A program made the translations under genes and the position numbers. Source: Verrucomicrobium spinosum DSM 4136 = JCM 18804 (lineage in GTDB: Bacteria > Verrucomicrobiota > Verrucomicrobiia > Verrucomicrobiales > Verrucomicrobiaceae). From it: a stretch of 64,000 nt of DNA. The stretch is from assembly GCF_000172155.1 (NCBI RefSeq), contig NZ_ABIZ01000001.1, positions 7,597,105 to 7,661,104 on the forward strand, written 5' to 3'. Shown piece after piece: positions 1 through 8,882 of the stretch. Numbering within the stretch: the stretch's first letter is position 1; every line of letters starts with the position of its first letter. Below the pieces are notes generated by a model. That model saw nothing but the letters and a program-made list of their open reading frames with translations, searched no databases and was not told where the DNA came from.

Positions 1-382
1 TCCCACAATCCACTTTGAATCGCGCCACCCCTTCTGCGCCGCCAAAAGACTCATTGTAGCCAAAGAAACAAAGCAACGTGTCAGGCCCAAAGACCTTCAA
101 GGGATCTCCCAATGCGGTGTAGTTCGAGGGCCGCTGTTGAACCCCCACTTCATCCGCCGGGCGGCAGAAATTTCGCACCACAAGTTTTCCCTCAGAGTAG
201 CGCAAGTGCATGAGGGCCTCCAGCGTTCCCTCCTGGCCCAGAACCTCCCCAAACGCCCCTCCCACAAGTGCGATTCTTTCCCCCTGATCAGGCGTGAATA
301 GGGGCGGCCCAGGCTCCTGGGCAGAAACTTCCGTTGCCAAACCAACGGCGAATAGGAACGCGGCAAGATAGGACTTTTGCAT
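1..382 (-). CDS. GDSL/SGNH-type N-terminal domain of a large secreted protein (partial)
   Basis: Reading from an ATG at 382 towards position 1, the frame stays open to the window edge, so only the first 127 residues are present. A signal peptide (MQKSYLAAFLFAVGLATEVSA) is followed by a segment with VGGAFGEVLGQEG, then VVRNFCRPADEVG and LLCFFGYNESFGG. This pattern is what I know from the N-terminal SGNH/GDSL-like domain of very long secreted proteins in Planctomycetes and Verrucomicrobia, which often continue into a glucose/sorbosone dehydrogenase-like propeller and a heme-binding domain. The rest lies outside the window, so the full architecture is inferred. It follows the FAD oxidoreductase on the same strand with a 154-bp gap. 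Confidence 0.6.
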   Translation of the reverse strand, partial: MQKSYLAAFLFAVGLATEVSAQEPGPPLFTPDQGERIALVGGAFGEVLGQEGTLEALMHLRYSEGKLVVRNFCRPADEVGVQQRPSNYTALGDPLKVFGPDTLLCFFGYNESFGGAEGVARFKVDCG

Positions 383-536
383 AGAGAAGATAGTCAGCAT
401 CTGAAGGTTCGGAGCAGTCTGAGCCCCGGAGAGAACTTGAAAGGTGGAAACAATCTGGAGGGGAACGCAGTCCCCAGAACGGTTGCCCGCATACAACGAG
501 AGTTAAGTGAGCTGCGGCAGAACCAGCAGCGTTGCC

Positions 537-2507
537 CTACTTCACACCGGCACCGGTGGGAAGCTCCAGAGAGCCTTCCACATTTTTGCGGCGCATGCCC
601 CCTGGCTGCTGCATGAGTTTTTGCAGAAGGGCAAGGTGCTGGTCATACACACCTCGTGGGCTCACGTCATGGCGTACGCAGATCCAGGCGGCCTTGCCGA
701 CCACTTCACCCATCATTCCACAGGTTCGCATCACGCGAACCGGACCAATCGCCTCGCGATCCACGCTGATGTTTCGTCCCGCCATGAACAGGTTGTTGAT
801 GTTCCTGCTGTAGAGGGTGCGATAAGGAGCCCAGTAGGGTCCCTTGTACTGATATTCTTTGCCCGTGGTGGCTTCTGAGATGAACTCCTGACCCTTCAAG
901 TCCTTGCCAAAGGCCGGGTGGGGCACGTGGATGTCGATATGCCAGCTGTTGGGATAGGCGGGGTCTGGCCACTTGGTGCCTTTGCGGAAGTCTTCTGCCT
1001 TCAACACCACATCCCCCATGAGACGCCGGGACTCGCGTTTCCCGGCGATGAAAGCGCTCCACCCAAGCCTGTGGTTGGGGTACAGGCCGTCCACATTCTT
1101 GAGCGCATCCCAAGCACCATACATGGCCCGCATGTTCAGATCGCGAATCAGCTCAATTTCTTTGATCGAATCTTTGTCAAACCCACTCTCCCAGAACCAG
1201 CCCCCAAGATTGCTAATGGGAGTGTTGGCCCACTGGCCCTTTGCCCCTTTGCGCCCCGGGAAGGGTTTGTCCGTGAGATTCAACGCCCAGGGCACACGGG
1301 GGAAAGGGGCCGCGACCTGGCCAGCTTCTGCCAGCATGGAGAGTGCATCCTTGTCCTTGCACTCACACTTCAAAACTTGCTTCTGGTCCGCTTGATCCAG
1401 GACGTTCCACAAATTGCTGGCCCCCATGCTGCCCTCCTCGGACACCTCAAAGTCTGCTCCCGCCAGGAAGCCGACTGTCGCGTCCCCCGTGCAATCCGCA
1501 AAGAGCTTTCCGCTGATCTTTACACGACGAGCCGTTCGGACGTGCTGGGCGGTCACGCTCATGACGTGTGCTCCCTTTGTATCCACAGAGTTCACACGGT
1601 GCTCCATGAACAGTTTAAGTCCGGGCTCCTCTTTCACCACAGCCATCTTCCGCTGATCTTCATACACTTCGCCCCCTTTGCCATTGCCGCTCGCACTGCT
1701 CTTTTTCGGACAAATCTCTTCGACGATGTCTCCAATGTGCGGGAAGGGCTTTTGCCGTGTGTGCCCCTCAGGCCAGACCCGCACCTCGCTGCTGGCATTG
1801 CCTCCTAGAACTGGACGATCCTGCACCAGGGCCACACTCAAGCCCTGACGGGCTGCGGACACTGCGGCAGCCGTGCCTGCGACGCCCCCACCCACCACCA
1901 CCAGATCATAGCTGCCACCATCTGCTGGAGTGGGTGGCAGTCCCAGAGCAGAGCGACGCCAGGCTGTAAGTTCAGCAATGTCGTTGGGAGGGACGAAACC
2001 GGAGTCCTTTGCAAACAACACAGCATCACAGCGGCCCGCGAATCCGGTGAGATCGTGCAAGGCAAGCCTGGTGCTGCCGCCAGCCTCCACCACTCCCCCG
2101 TCCTGCCAGGCCCAGTCTGCCCCATGGGTGCCAAAAGTGGTCGCAAGCGGCTTCCCATTCACCAGAAGCTGGAAACGCCCGGGGGAGCCCGGCACCCTCC
2201 ATGGGGCCACCCAGTCCCTGGTGCGCACCCACACGCGATAAGCTCCTCGAACTGGTATCTGCACCTCGGTCACGGCATCCTTTACTGGCACGCCCAGACC
2301 ATGTGCCAGCAGATAGGGCGACCCCATGACATCCATGCTCTGCTGGTCCAAGTCCCAGCCGCCTGGATCGGAGAACATTTCAGCTTCTACGAGAACGTTC
2401 TGCGAGCTTGCGGAAGCCAGCATGAACACATAAGAGATGAGTGCGAGGAGAGTAAGTTTCACGATTTTTATAGCAAACAATATGCGGACGCGTTCAGGGC
2501 GCAGCAT
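537..2507 (-). CDS. FAD-dependent oxidoreductase, secreted
   Basis: The protein has about 656 residues. A hydrophobic signal segment (LTLLALISYVFMLASASS) precedes a carbohydrate-binding-like N-terminal region. Then comes a Rossmann FAD-binding site, YDLVVVGGGVAGTAAAVSAA, followed by GGNASSEVR and a later CTGDATVGFLAGA motif, as in the FAD_oxidored family common in Verrucomicrobia and Planctomycetes. The substrate is unknown, though relatives sit in polysaccharide or sugar loci. I chose the ATG at 2507 because it overlaps the stop of the upstream FecR gene by 14 bp, which suggests coupled translation. The frame itself is open further upstream to 2657, but that part would lie wholly inside the FecR gene. 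Confidence 0.85.
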   Translation of the reverse strand: MLRPERVRILFAIKIVKLTLLALISYVFMLASASSQNVLVEAEMFSDPGGWDLDQQSMDVMGSPYLLAHGLGVPVKDAVTEVQIPVRGAYRVWVRTRDWVAPWRVPGSPGRFQLLVNGKPLATTFGTHGADWAWQDGGVVEAGGSTRLALHDLTGFAGRCDAVLFAKDSGFVPPNDIAELTAWRRSALGLPPTPADGGSYDLVVVGGGVAGTAAAVSAARQGLSVALVQDRPVLGGNASSEVRVWPEGHTRQKPFPHIGDIVEEICPKKSSASGNGKGGEVYEDQRKMAVVKEEPGLKLFMEHRVNSVDTKGAHVMSVTAQHVRTARRVKISGKLFADCTGDATVGFLAGADFEVSEEGSMGASNLWNVLDQADQKQVLKCECKDKDALSMLAEAGQVAAPFPRVPWALNLTDKPFPGRKGAKGQWANTPISNLGGWFWESGFDKDSIKEIELIRDLNMRAMYGAWDALKNVDGLYPNHRLGWSAFIAGKRESRRLMGDVVLKAEDFRKGTKWPDPAYPNSWHIDIHVPHPAFGKDLKGQEFISEATTGKEYQYKGPYWAPYRTLYSRNINNLFMAGRNISVDREAIGPVRVMRTCGMMGEVVGKAAWICVRHDVSPRGVYDQHLALLQKLMQQPGGMRRKNVEGSLELPTGAGVK

Positions 2508-3828
2508 TCCGCGCCGGTGGCTCGCCCACCCGCAATACCGCGTCATCAAAGGCCACGGTGCCAGAGCGGTCCCGCTGGACACCGAGGAGCAGTTCAAAAC
2601 TAACACCCTTGGTGCCCGGAGGAGCAATCGCTGCCAGTTGGGCAGACTTGTCCGCATTTATGGTCTCACCACTAAAGAGGAAAGCCTTCGCTGCATAGGC
2701 AAATGCCTTGTTATACTTATCAATGAAATTCAACTTCAGTACGGCGTACTGACCCGCACGCAAGGGATCCTCTGTATGCTCCAGTGTGCGTACAGAGGCC
2801 ACAAACGTTCGTCCGGAAAGTCCTTCTCCGAAGATTTTCTGCCGGGCATGAGGCCAGGAGAATTGTTTTCTGGCTGAGACAAGCAGAACGCCATTTTCAA
2901 TCCGAACACCCTTGGACGAGAACAACCAGTCTTTGCTCCCAGGTGTGGGTGTGTCGAAGGTGCCATTTTTCAGCCAGTTGTCCTTGTCATCGGGCACTCC
3001 CACGCTCTGGTCAAAGCTGCTCAGCATTTGTTGCACCTCCTCCGGGTTCAGCATGGTAACCCCCAGGGTTCTTACCTCGGCCGCCTCTCCCTTCCGCAGG
3101 ACGGTGCCCCCCTTGCCACCACCAACCTTCACCTCCCCGCTTAGCACGGCAACTCGGGTGCTCTGATCCTCCCGCGCCTCAACGGTGAAATCGGTGCCAA
3201 GGTCCTCGACACTCGTTTGCGAGGTGTTCACCGTGAGCCGGGACGCAGGAGTTGGACAACGGCAGACCACTTTTCCAGACCTCACAAAAAGAGAGGTCGG
3301 CCCCTCGAAGCGTATGGACGCCGGCCCTTCCATCAGCACAGAAGCTCCATGGAGGGTTTGAAACTCCGCAGTGCCCTCAATCAGGCTGAGGTCTCGCCCA
3401 GCAGGGTCATTTCCCGCGGTCACACTCAAGGCCGGTGTATCATCGCTCCAGCGGGCATTGACCGTACTGACCAACAAGGCCGCCGACGGCTTCACCCCAG
3501 GATCGCCAAGATTGAGGCACAATACGAGGGCAACGAAGACAAATCCTGCCAGTCCAAATGACCAGGAAGTGAGCAGCGAACTGTTCAACATCCGGGACCG
3601 CTTTGTATCCGGTGCCACGCGACGGGGCGGCCTGCAGGGCATCTCTTTCCAGCTTCCAAGCTCCTCTCCCCACTCGCCGAGGATAGCATCCCAACTCGCC
3701 CACTCCCAGAACTTCTCCTGATTTTCAACAGAGCTGAGAAGACGCTGTTCCAGTTCATGCCGATCTTCTGGGGAGAGCGTCCCGTCGAAGTAGGCATTGA
3801 GCAGTGAGTCGAGTCTTGTGAGGGCCAT
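2494..3828 (-). CDS. FecR-type anti-sigma / signalling protein
   Basis: This 444-residue protein starts with a short helical cytoplasmic part (LNAYFDGTLSPEDRHELEQR) typical of anti-sigma partners. One membrane segment follows at about residues 85-107 (FGLAGFVFVALVLCLNL). Next is a FecR domain with VLMEGPASIRFEGPTSLFV, a VEDLGTDFTVEA element and VLSGEVKV, and finally a C-terminal region resembling a carbohydrate-binding jelly roll. It starts 2 bp after the stop of an ECF sigma gene, so it probably controls that sigma factor. Many verrucomicrobial FecR proteins have such C-terminal sugar-binding domains; a role in sensing glycans is inference. Confidence 0.85.
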   Translation of the reverse strand: MALTRLDSLLNAYFDGTLSPEDRHELEQRLLSSVENQEKFWEWASWDAILGEWGEELGSWKEMPCRPPRRVAPDTKRSRMLNSSLLTSWSFGLAGFVFVALVLCLNLGDPGVKPSAALLVSTVNARWSDDTPALSVTAGNDPAGRDLSLIEGTAEFQTLHGASVLMEGPASIRFEGPTSLFVRSGKVVCRCPTPASRLTVNTSQTSVEDLGTDFTVEAREDQSTRVAVLSGEVKVGGGKGGTVLRKGEAAEVRTLGVTMLNPEEVQQMLSSFDQSVGVPDDKDNWLKNGTFDTPTPGSKDWLFSSKGVRIENGVLLVSARKQFSWPHARQKIFGEGLSGRTFVASVRTLEHTEDPLRAGQYAVLKLNFIDKYNKAFAYAAKAFLFSGETINADKSAQLAAIAPPGTKGVSFELLLGVQRDRSGTVAFDDAVLRVGEPPARNAAP

Positions 3829-3830
3829 GA

Positions 3831-4367
3831 CTACAGGGGTTTGGAAACAATGCGCCGCTCTATACAGAGCCGCAACGTGTCACGTGCGCGCATGAGCGCG
3901 ACTTTTACCGCCCCTGTACTCAGTCGCATCGCACTTGCAATTTCTGGAGGACGGAGGCTTTGTTGATATCGCATTTCGATTGCGAGCTTTGCCTTGGGGG
4001 CCAGGCGCTCAATGCAAGCTGTCAGGTGATCAACTCGCTCATCAACCGCTCCAAAGTCCCGTTCCTTCTCAGTCAAGGCCTCGACAACCTCCAGGCGCAA
4101 CGCCTCCGGCGGCGCGCCTGACTTCCTGAATGACTCCAGCACCTTGAAGCGAGCAATGGTGAACAACCACGCACGGAAGTTGGTACCCTCCTGGTAGGAG
4201 GCAGCGCGGGATGTCACGGTCAAAAAAGTATCCTGAACCAGATCGTCCACCAAGGCCCGCTCGCGGACCAACGCACGCAGAAACCCGCGTAAAGCCACCA
4301 TCTCGCTGACGAACAGCTGATGCACATGCGCGAGATGGCTTGGGTCGCTGGTTCCAGATTCAGACAT
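3831..4367 (-). CDS. ECF-type RNA polymerase sigma factor
   Basis: The 178-residue protein shows sigma region 2 (VDDLVQDTFLTVTSRA and NFRAWLFTIARFKVLESFRK) and region 4 (LRPPEIASAMRLSTGAVKVA, the promoter -35 recognition helix-turn-helix). Length and layout match the verrucomicrobial/planctomycete ECF subgroup usually followed by a FecR gene, as here with a 2-bp gap. It should direct RNA polymerase to its own operon (sigma, FecR, FAD oxidoreductase and possibly the GDSL protein) and perhaps to other loci. The signal is unknown. Confidence 0.9.
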   Translation of the reverse strand: MSESGTSDPSHLAHVHQLFVSEMVALRGFLRALVRERALVDDLVQDTFLTVTSRAASYQEGTNFRAWLFTIARFKVLESFRKSGAPPEALRLEVVEALTEKERDFGAVDERVDHLTACIERLAPKAKLAIEMRYQQSLRPPEIASAMRLSTGAVKVALMRARDTLRLCIERRIVSKPL

Positions 4368-4574
4368 TCAGAAATTAGATGTGGGGAAAAACCGCTTGGT
4401 AACATTTATTTTCGGAAAATTGCTCACGGGGGCTGGATCAGTGGGCACAACGACCATCTGTTCTGTCCGATGCTTCGCCTTGGGTTATATGACCCGAGTA
4501 GGCTGCGGCACACGAGGAGTCCCGTACTCGCGGGAGTAGTTGGGTCTGGAGCCGGGTCAAGTCTCCCGTGGCTT

Positions 4575-6212
4575 TTAGCGGCGCAGCATGTCCAGAGGAC
4601 CTGATTTTTCACCCAGGACTTTCCAGACGGGTGCATTCTCTTCAAAGGGAGGTGGATTGTTCATCTTGGGCAACTTCCCGGCGGAGAGCCGAAAAAGCGG
4701 CAACCCATTTTTTTTCTCCTCTTCGATGCACAGGCAGGCAAAGAACTTCCCGCCCGGCTGCTCGCCAATCAGGATGTCTATGTCATACCACTGCCCCTGT
4801 ACCGCTTTGAAAGGGGTCCCCTTGACATAGCCTTTGCGCGGGAAGCCGACGTAGGCACCTTCAGGCTCAATCGATGCCTGGGACAATGATGAAACTGGCT
4901 TCCACGAGGCGTCGAGAACGTGCTTTTTGTCAAAGAACACCACCAGGGTGTCGTCGCCCGCACCCATGAATTGATAGGTTCCCGTCTTGGGCGGCGAAAC
5001 TTTACCCTTGTAGTGAGCCACCCATTGCGATGGCTTGACATGGTCCTCCACCCCGTAGGCTTTGGGTGCCTCCCCAGCGCCCATGTCCGGCATGACAAAT
5101 TGCGTGGCGTAAAGTTTGGTCGGCGCCCTGTAGTACTGGTCCATATCTGACTCCTTTAACCCGCCTTCAACCCAGGCGCGCACAGCGCTGTTATAGAGCT
5201 CAGGACTCATCGTGTGGGGGCGCCCCCCCTTTGTTTGCTTCAAGTCATAGAAAGTGCCCTCCAACCCGCCCCCCCCACGGGCACCAAACATGGTCAGGCC
5301 AAGGCCGCCCGTGCCCAAGCCGCCAACGCCCATGCCGTTGCCGTTGCCGAACCCCAGGCCGGTCCCGAAGCCCGCACCGCCCATGCCGCTCATGCGACCG
5401 GCCACGACCTGGGTGCTGCTCGTGGCCATGGTAGGCATCTCCGGCAGCGTGATGTTGGAGGCCAGGCCCTGCACGGAGATGCGTCTGGCTTGCGCGGGCG
5501 CCCCACCGGCGTTTTTGCGTTTTTGCAGAGAGACTTTGTGCTCCAGCGCCCGCTTGCTGGGGCTCGATGTGGGAGGACCGCTGGAGAACTGCAGCTTGCG
5601 TTTGGCGGCAATCTGCTGAACCACCCAATATCCCGCCCCCAAGCCCAGCACGAGGTGTAAACCAATGCTCACCACCAGAAAGCTTGCAGAGAAGAGCTTT
5701 CGTTTCACCTTCTTGGGCGGGGAGGCAGCCGTGGCAGGTGGGGGCGCATGCCTGGCTGAACTTGACACCACCTGGTCGTGGGACAGCACCGCGGCCGAGC
5801 GCGGCCCGGCTGCGGCCACCGATGGGGGGGGAAGCGATGGCAGGGACGGGGCAGGCAAGAAAACCGGAGGCGCGCTAGCGCCGGACTTCGGCTGTGAAAT
5901 TGACTCCTGAACCCGTATGACCGGGGGGGCAGGCGCATGTACTTTTTCTGCCGCAGGCACCCAGGCAGGCTCGGGGGGCGCTGACTGGAGGGCGGCAATG
6001 GCAGCCAGTGCCTTTTTGCGCAGCCCCAGGGAGGTGACGCCCATTTCACGCAACTCCTCACCAGAAAGGGTTGGCAGCAGGTCCACCGTGATGTCGTTCT
6101 CGATAAACGGGCTCAGCAGTTCATCCAAACCGTGGCTCTCAAGCCATGCCTGGATGTCTGTGGTGGGATCTGTCATGGGCATCGTGAGAAGCTGATCTGT
6201 GGCGTTCTGCAT
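4575..6212 (-). CDS. SAM-domain, single-pass membrane protein with periplasmic PA14-like domain
   Basis: Residues 17-76 form a sterile alpha motif (DIQAWLESHGLDELLSPFIE, then LLPTLSGEELREMGV). A Pro/Ala/Ser-rich cytoplasmic linker follows to about residue 165, then a basic stop and one membrane helix at 173-198. The periplasmic side holds a very Gly-rich stretch (GMGGAGFGTGLGFGNGNGMG) and a C-terminal beta domain with WVAHYKGKVSPPKTGTYQFM and GDDTLVVFFD, as in PA14-type carbohydrate-binding folds. The ATG overlaps the stop of exbD by one base (TAATG). The topology (N-in, one helix, extended linker, periplasmic domain) and position match a TonB or TolA partner of ExbBD, but no TonB C-terminal domain is visible. 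The energy-transducing role is inferred. Confidence 0.75.
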   Translation of the reverse strand: MQNATDQLLTMPMTDPTTDIQAWLESHGLDELLSPFIENDITVDLLPTLSGEELREMGVTSLGLRKKALAAIAALQSAPPEPAWVPAAEKVHAPAPPVIRVQESISQPKSGASAPPVFLPAPSLPSLPPPSVAAAGPRSAAVLSHDQVVSSSARHAPPPATAASPPKKVKRKLFSASFLVVSIGLHLVLGLGAGYWVVQQIAAKRKLQFSSGPPTSSPSKRALEHKVSLQKRKNAGGAPAQARRISVQGLASNITLPEMPTMATSSTQVVAGRMSGMGGAGFGTGLGFGNGNGMGVGGLGTGGLGLTMFGARGGGGLEGTFYDLKQTKGGRPHTMSPELYNSAVRAWVEGGLKESDMDQYYRAPTKLYATQFVMPDMGAGEAPKAYGVEDHVKPSQWVAHYKGKVSPPKTGTYQFMGAGDDTLVVFFDKKHVLDASWKPVSSLSQASIEPEGAYVGFPRKGYVKGTPFKAVQGQWYDIDILIGEQPGGKFFACLCIEEEKKNGLPLFRLSAGKLPKMNNPPPFEENAPVWKVLGEKSGPLDMLRR

Positions 6213-6664
6213 TATTCTTCCTCCTCGGCGACAGTGAAGGTAACGTTGGTTATTTCCGCTGCAGCCAGGGCATCCAGCACATCCACAGTGCGGGCGTACT
6301 TTGCCTCCGGCTCGCTCAACACCGTCACCAACGTGGGGGACTTGGCAGCGTCAGCGCTTTGCTTCAGCCTCATCAGGGCTCCGGTCAGGCGCGGCATCTG
6401 ATGCCCCCCCTTGGCGTCCATGGGTTCATCGTTGAGCAGCACTTCACCATTCTCGGCTATGTTGATGACCACTTCGTCCGTGAACTCCACGCTTTTGCTG
6501 GAGTCCACCGTGCCGGGCAGTCGCTGGTTGAGCTCACGCTCCACCTTGACCGCACCCGCCATCACCATGAAGAAAAGCATGATGACAAAGACCACGTCAA
6601 TCATGGGGGCAATCTGGAACCCGAGGTTGCCATCGCCGTGGGAGTTGGGATTGTATGCCTTCAT
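6212..6664 (-). CDS. exbD: ExbD/TolR-type biopolymer transport protein
   Basis: This 150-residue protein has the ExbD layout: a short cytoplasmic N-terminus, one membrane helix carrying the conserved Asp (FQIAPMIDVVFVIMLFFMVM) and a periplasmic C-terminal domain. The Asp of MIDVVF is the residue that takes part in proton-driven motion of the ExbB/ExbD motor. It overlaps the preceding exbD gene by 4 bp (ATGA) and the following SAM-domain gene by 1 bp. The two ExbD copies differ clearly in sequence, so they may form a heteromeric motor. Confidence 0.9.
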   Translation of the reverse strand: MKAYNPNSHGDGNLGFQIAPMIDVVFVIMLFFMVMAGAVKVERELNQRLPGTVDSSKSVEFTDEVVINIAENGEVLLNDEPMDAKGGHQMPRLTGALMRLKQSADAAKSPTLVTVLSEPEAKYARTVDVLDALAAAEITNVTFTVAEEEE

Positions 6665-7119
6665 TCCTTGTTGGTGGTGGAAAATGAGATGTCACTGATG
6701 CCAGCCTCTGCAGCGGCGTTCATCGCAAGCGAAACGCTCCGGGCATTGCCCTCCCGGTCCCCCCGAATGACCACGCGGTATTCGGGGTTCTTGCCTTTGG
6801 ACCCCGTCTGGTCAGCCGCCTTTTTTGCCACGGCCAGATCAGCGCTGAGCTTGGTGAGGTCGGTGTAGGGCTTTTCGTTGTAGGTATAGACCGCTTTCTT
6901 TTTGGCGGCCTCCCACCGTACATTGATGACCCCCTCCGAGCGGGCATTGTCTTTCTTGATGCCATGAGTGGCCACAGGCAGGGTGATGCCTTTGTCCACC
7001 TTCAACACCTGGGCGCTGGTGATGCTCATGAAAAAGATGAGCAATACCAGCAGCACGTCAATCATCGGGGCGATTTGAAATTCCGGCTCGCCCTCTCCGC
7101 CGCCACCTCCGCCTGCCAT
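6661..7119 (-). CDS. exbD: ExbD/TolR-type biopolymer transport protein (second copy)
   Basis: This 152-residue paralogue begins with a Gly-rich tail (AGGGGGGEGEPE), followed by the membrane helix FQIAPMIDVLLVLLIFFMSI with the conserved Asp. The periplasmic region is longer and lysine-rich, and ends in a segment like the other ExbD (VSLAMNAAAEAGISDISFS). It lies 54 bp after exbB and overlaps the next exbD by 4 bp. Tandem exbD genes after exbB are common in Gram-negative energy-transduction operons; the exact partner specificity cannot be read here. Confidence 0.9.
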   Translation of the reverse strand: MAGGGGGGEGEPEFQIAPMIDVLLVLLIFFMSITSAQVLKVDKGITLPVATHGIKKDNARSEGVINVRWEAAKKKAVYTYNEKPYTDLTKLSADLAVAKKAADQTGSKGKNPEYRVVIRGDREGNARSVSLAMNAAAEAGISDISFSTTNKE

Positions 7120-7173
7120 ATCGGTACTGGAGTAACTGGGTTGTGATTTCGATCAACTAGGTCGGACGCATCA

Positions 7174-7983
7174 TCAGGCCTCGACAGGCTCAGATTCAAC
7201 CCACCACTCAGGATCCGCGGCCACGATTTCCTCATCGCCAATGTGAGCCCCGGCCAGTTTGTCATAGGGCATTTTGCGCATCAACTGGGACACGGTGTCC
7301 TGGAGATCATGCAGCACTCTGGCCGCCCGGTTCCGCAGCCAGTAGTAGGCTGTGAACGCCGGAATGGCGACAAACAAGCCAGAGGCTGTGGCCACCAGCA
7401 CCTCACCGATGTGGGCCGAAAGCTGAGAAGGGTCGCCGATGCCGGAGGTGCCCAGCGTGGCAAAAGCCCCCATCATGCCCGTCACCGTACCCACCAGCCC
7501 GATCATAGGGGTGCAAACCCCGATCACAGACAGATAGCTGATGAAGGTCTGCATGCGGGAATTCTCCTTCATGATCTCTGCGATCACTCCCTCTTCTGTC
7601 GCAGATTTACCCTCCCCGAGCTGGCTTGTCGCAACACGGGTCACGTTGGCGAACGCCGAGGCACGTGACTTGCAGAACTGATAGGCATCATTGTATTTGC
7701 CCTGCCGATAGAGGCTTTTCACCGCCTCGATCTCTTCGGACGGCAGCAGCTTCTTGGGGTTGGTGACGCGCAGGAAACCGTCTCCCATAAGATAGAGTGT
7801 GAGCACAGAGCACACCCCGATGGGCACCATGACCCAGCCCCCTTCTTTGATCTGCTCCCAAAGGGTCTTGTTGTGAACGACTGGCGCTTCCGACTTGGCG
7901 TCGGGGCTTTTCGGGGCTTCAGCGGCGAATACTGACGTTCCCGCAACGAGGAAGACGGCCAGGAGGATGGAGTAGGATTTCAT
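7174..7983 (-). CDS. exbB: ExbB/TolQ/MotA-type proton channel protein
   Basis: The 269-residue protein has an N-terminal signal-like segment (SYSILLAVFLVAGTSVFAAE) before the first ExbB helix (GGWVMVPIGVCSVLTLYLMG). The two later helices include LSVIGVCTPMIGLVGTVTGM and VATASGLFVAIPAFTAYYWL, the hallmark of the MotA/TolQ/ExbB family. It forms the inner-membrane stator that couples proton flow to ExbD and a periplasm-spanning partner. An in-frame GTG lies three codons upstream of the ATG at 7983; I prefer the ATG. It follows the 8022-8882 gene by 38 bp and starts the exbB-exbD-exbD-SAM run. Confidence 0.92.
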   Translation of the reverse strand: MKSYSILLAVFLVAGTSVFAAEAPKSPDAKSEAPVVHNKTLWEQIKEGGWVMVPIGVCSVLTLYLMGDGFLRVTNPKKLLPSEEIEAVKSLYRQGKYNDAYQFCKSRASAFANVTRVATSQLGEGKSATEEGVIAEIMKENSRMQTFISYLSVIGVCTPMIGLVGTVTGMMGAFATLGTSGIGDPSQLSAHIGEVLVATASGLFVAIPAFTAYYWLRNRAARVLHDLQDTVSQLMRKMPYDKLAGAHIGDEEIVAADPEWWVESEPVEA

Positions 7984-8021
7984 AGAACGCACGGGTTAGG
8001 ATGGGTGAGGAATGGCGGGGT

Positions 8022-8882
8022 CTATTTTTTGGAGTGCTCGACGACTTGCTTGCGGTGCCGGTATTTCTCCAGCAGGGTTTGGGCGGCTTTGGCCTCTGGA
8101 CCGGAGGGCTGCGTCTTGAGCAACCCCTCCAGGGTGCCTATGGCACGGTCGAAATCCTCCATGCCAAAGTAGCACTCGGCCGCTCCCCGCTGAGCCATGG
8201 CCGACAATGCGGTGGCATCGGGAGCAAATACAGGCTGCTCCAGAAAGCACAGGAGAGACTCTTGATATTTCTTCTGGGCCAGAAGGGCAAGCCCCTGGGC
8301 GATTGAGGCGGTTGCCACCACTGCGGGATTTCCTCGCGGTGTGATCACCGGGGAGGCCAGGGCACCGACCTTCTCGTAGTCGCCCCTGCGAGCGGTTCGG
8401 AGCGCCTGCAGGGCACTGGCAGCCGCCTGGGTGTCGATGGGTTTGGACAGCTTGCCGATGACTACCGATGCCTGGGCATCGTTTCCCGCCGCGAGCAGGG
8501 ACTGGGCATACACCATCGCCAGCTCTGGCCACGGACTGCCTGGCAGATCCCCAAGGGGATCCACCGCCGACACAGCTGGCTCAAGGGTTGCCAGGGCCGC
8601 AGACGTGTTGCCCTGGGAGAGGAGGCCCGCAACACTTTTGAGCGCTGCAGGAGGCGTGCACTCCACGCGTGAGATCTCTTTCAGGGGCACCGTTTGATCG
8701 GCGTACATTGGCTTGCCCCCCGGCCCCGGAACCTCTGTCGAGACTACCAGACCATCGGCAGTGCGGCGAAAGGCGACTGCGTTTAAAGTCTGGCCGTTGT
8801 TCAATACGACGGAGTCGGCTCGCAGACTCTGCATCGTGCAGATCATCCATGCCCCGGCAATAAAAATGATTGTAGGTCTCAT
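8022..8882 (-). CDS. Secreted TPR-like protein of the exb operon
   Basis: This protein of about 286 residues has a signal peptide (MRPTIIFIAGAWMICTMQSLRA), then a beta segment (SVVLNNGQTLNAVAFRRTAD) and helical repeats typical of tetratricopeptide folds (ALLAQKKYQESLLCFLEQ, CYFGMEDFDRAIGTLEGLL). The start at 8882 overlaps the stop of the upstream gene by 4 bp (ATGA), which argues for it over an ATG five codons earlier. Function is unknown. Its place between a large TPR protein and exbB suggests a periplasmic scaffold for the same machine. Confidence 0.75.
   Translation of the reverse strand: MRPTIIFIAGAWMICTMQSLRADSVVLNNGQTLNAVAFRRTADGLVVSTEVPGPGGKPMYADQTVPLKEISRVECTPPAALKSVAGLLSQGNTSAALATLEPAVSAVDPLGDLPGSPWPELAMVYAQSLLAAGNDAQASVVIGKLSKPIDTQAAASALQALRTARRGDYEKVGALASPVITPRGNPAVVATASIAQGLALLAQKKYQESLLCFLEQPVFAPDATALSAMAQRGAAECYFGMEDFDRAIGTLEGLLKTQPSGPEAKAAQTLLEKYRHRKQVVEHSKK

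Noticed and set aside
918-1808. 296-residue frame on the plus strand, antisense to the FAD oxidoreductase
   Set aside because: It lies within a well supported gene, has no motif or signal and reflects high GC. The opposite-strand protein is recognised.
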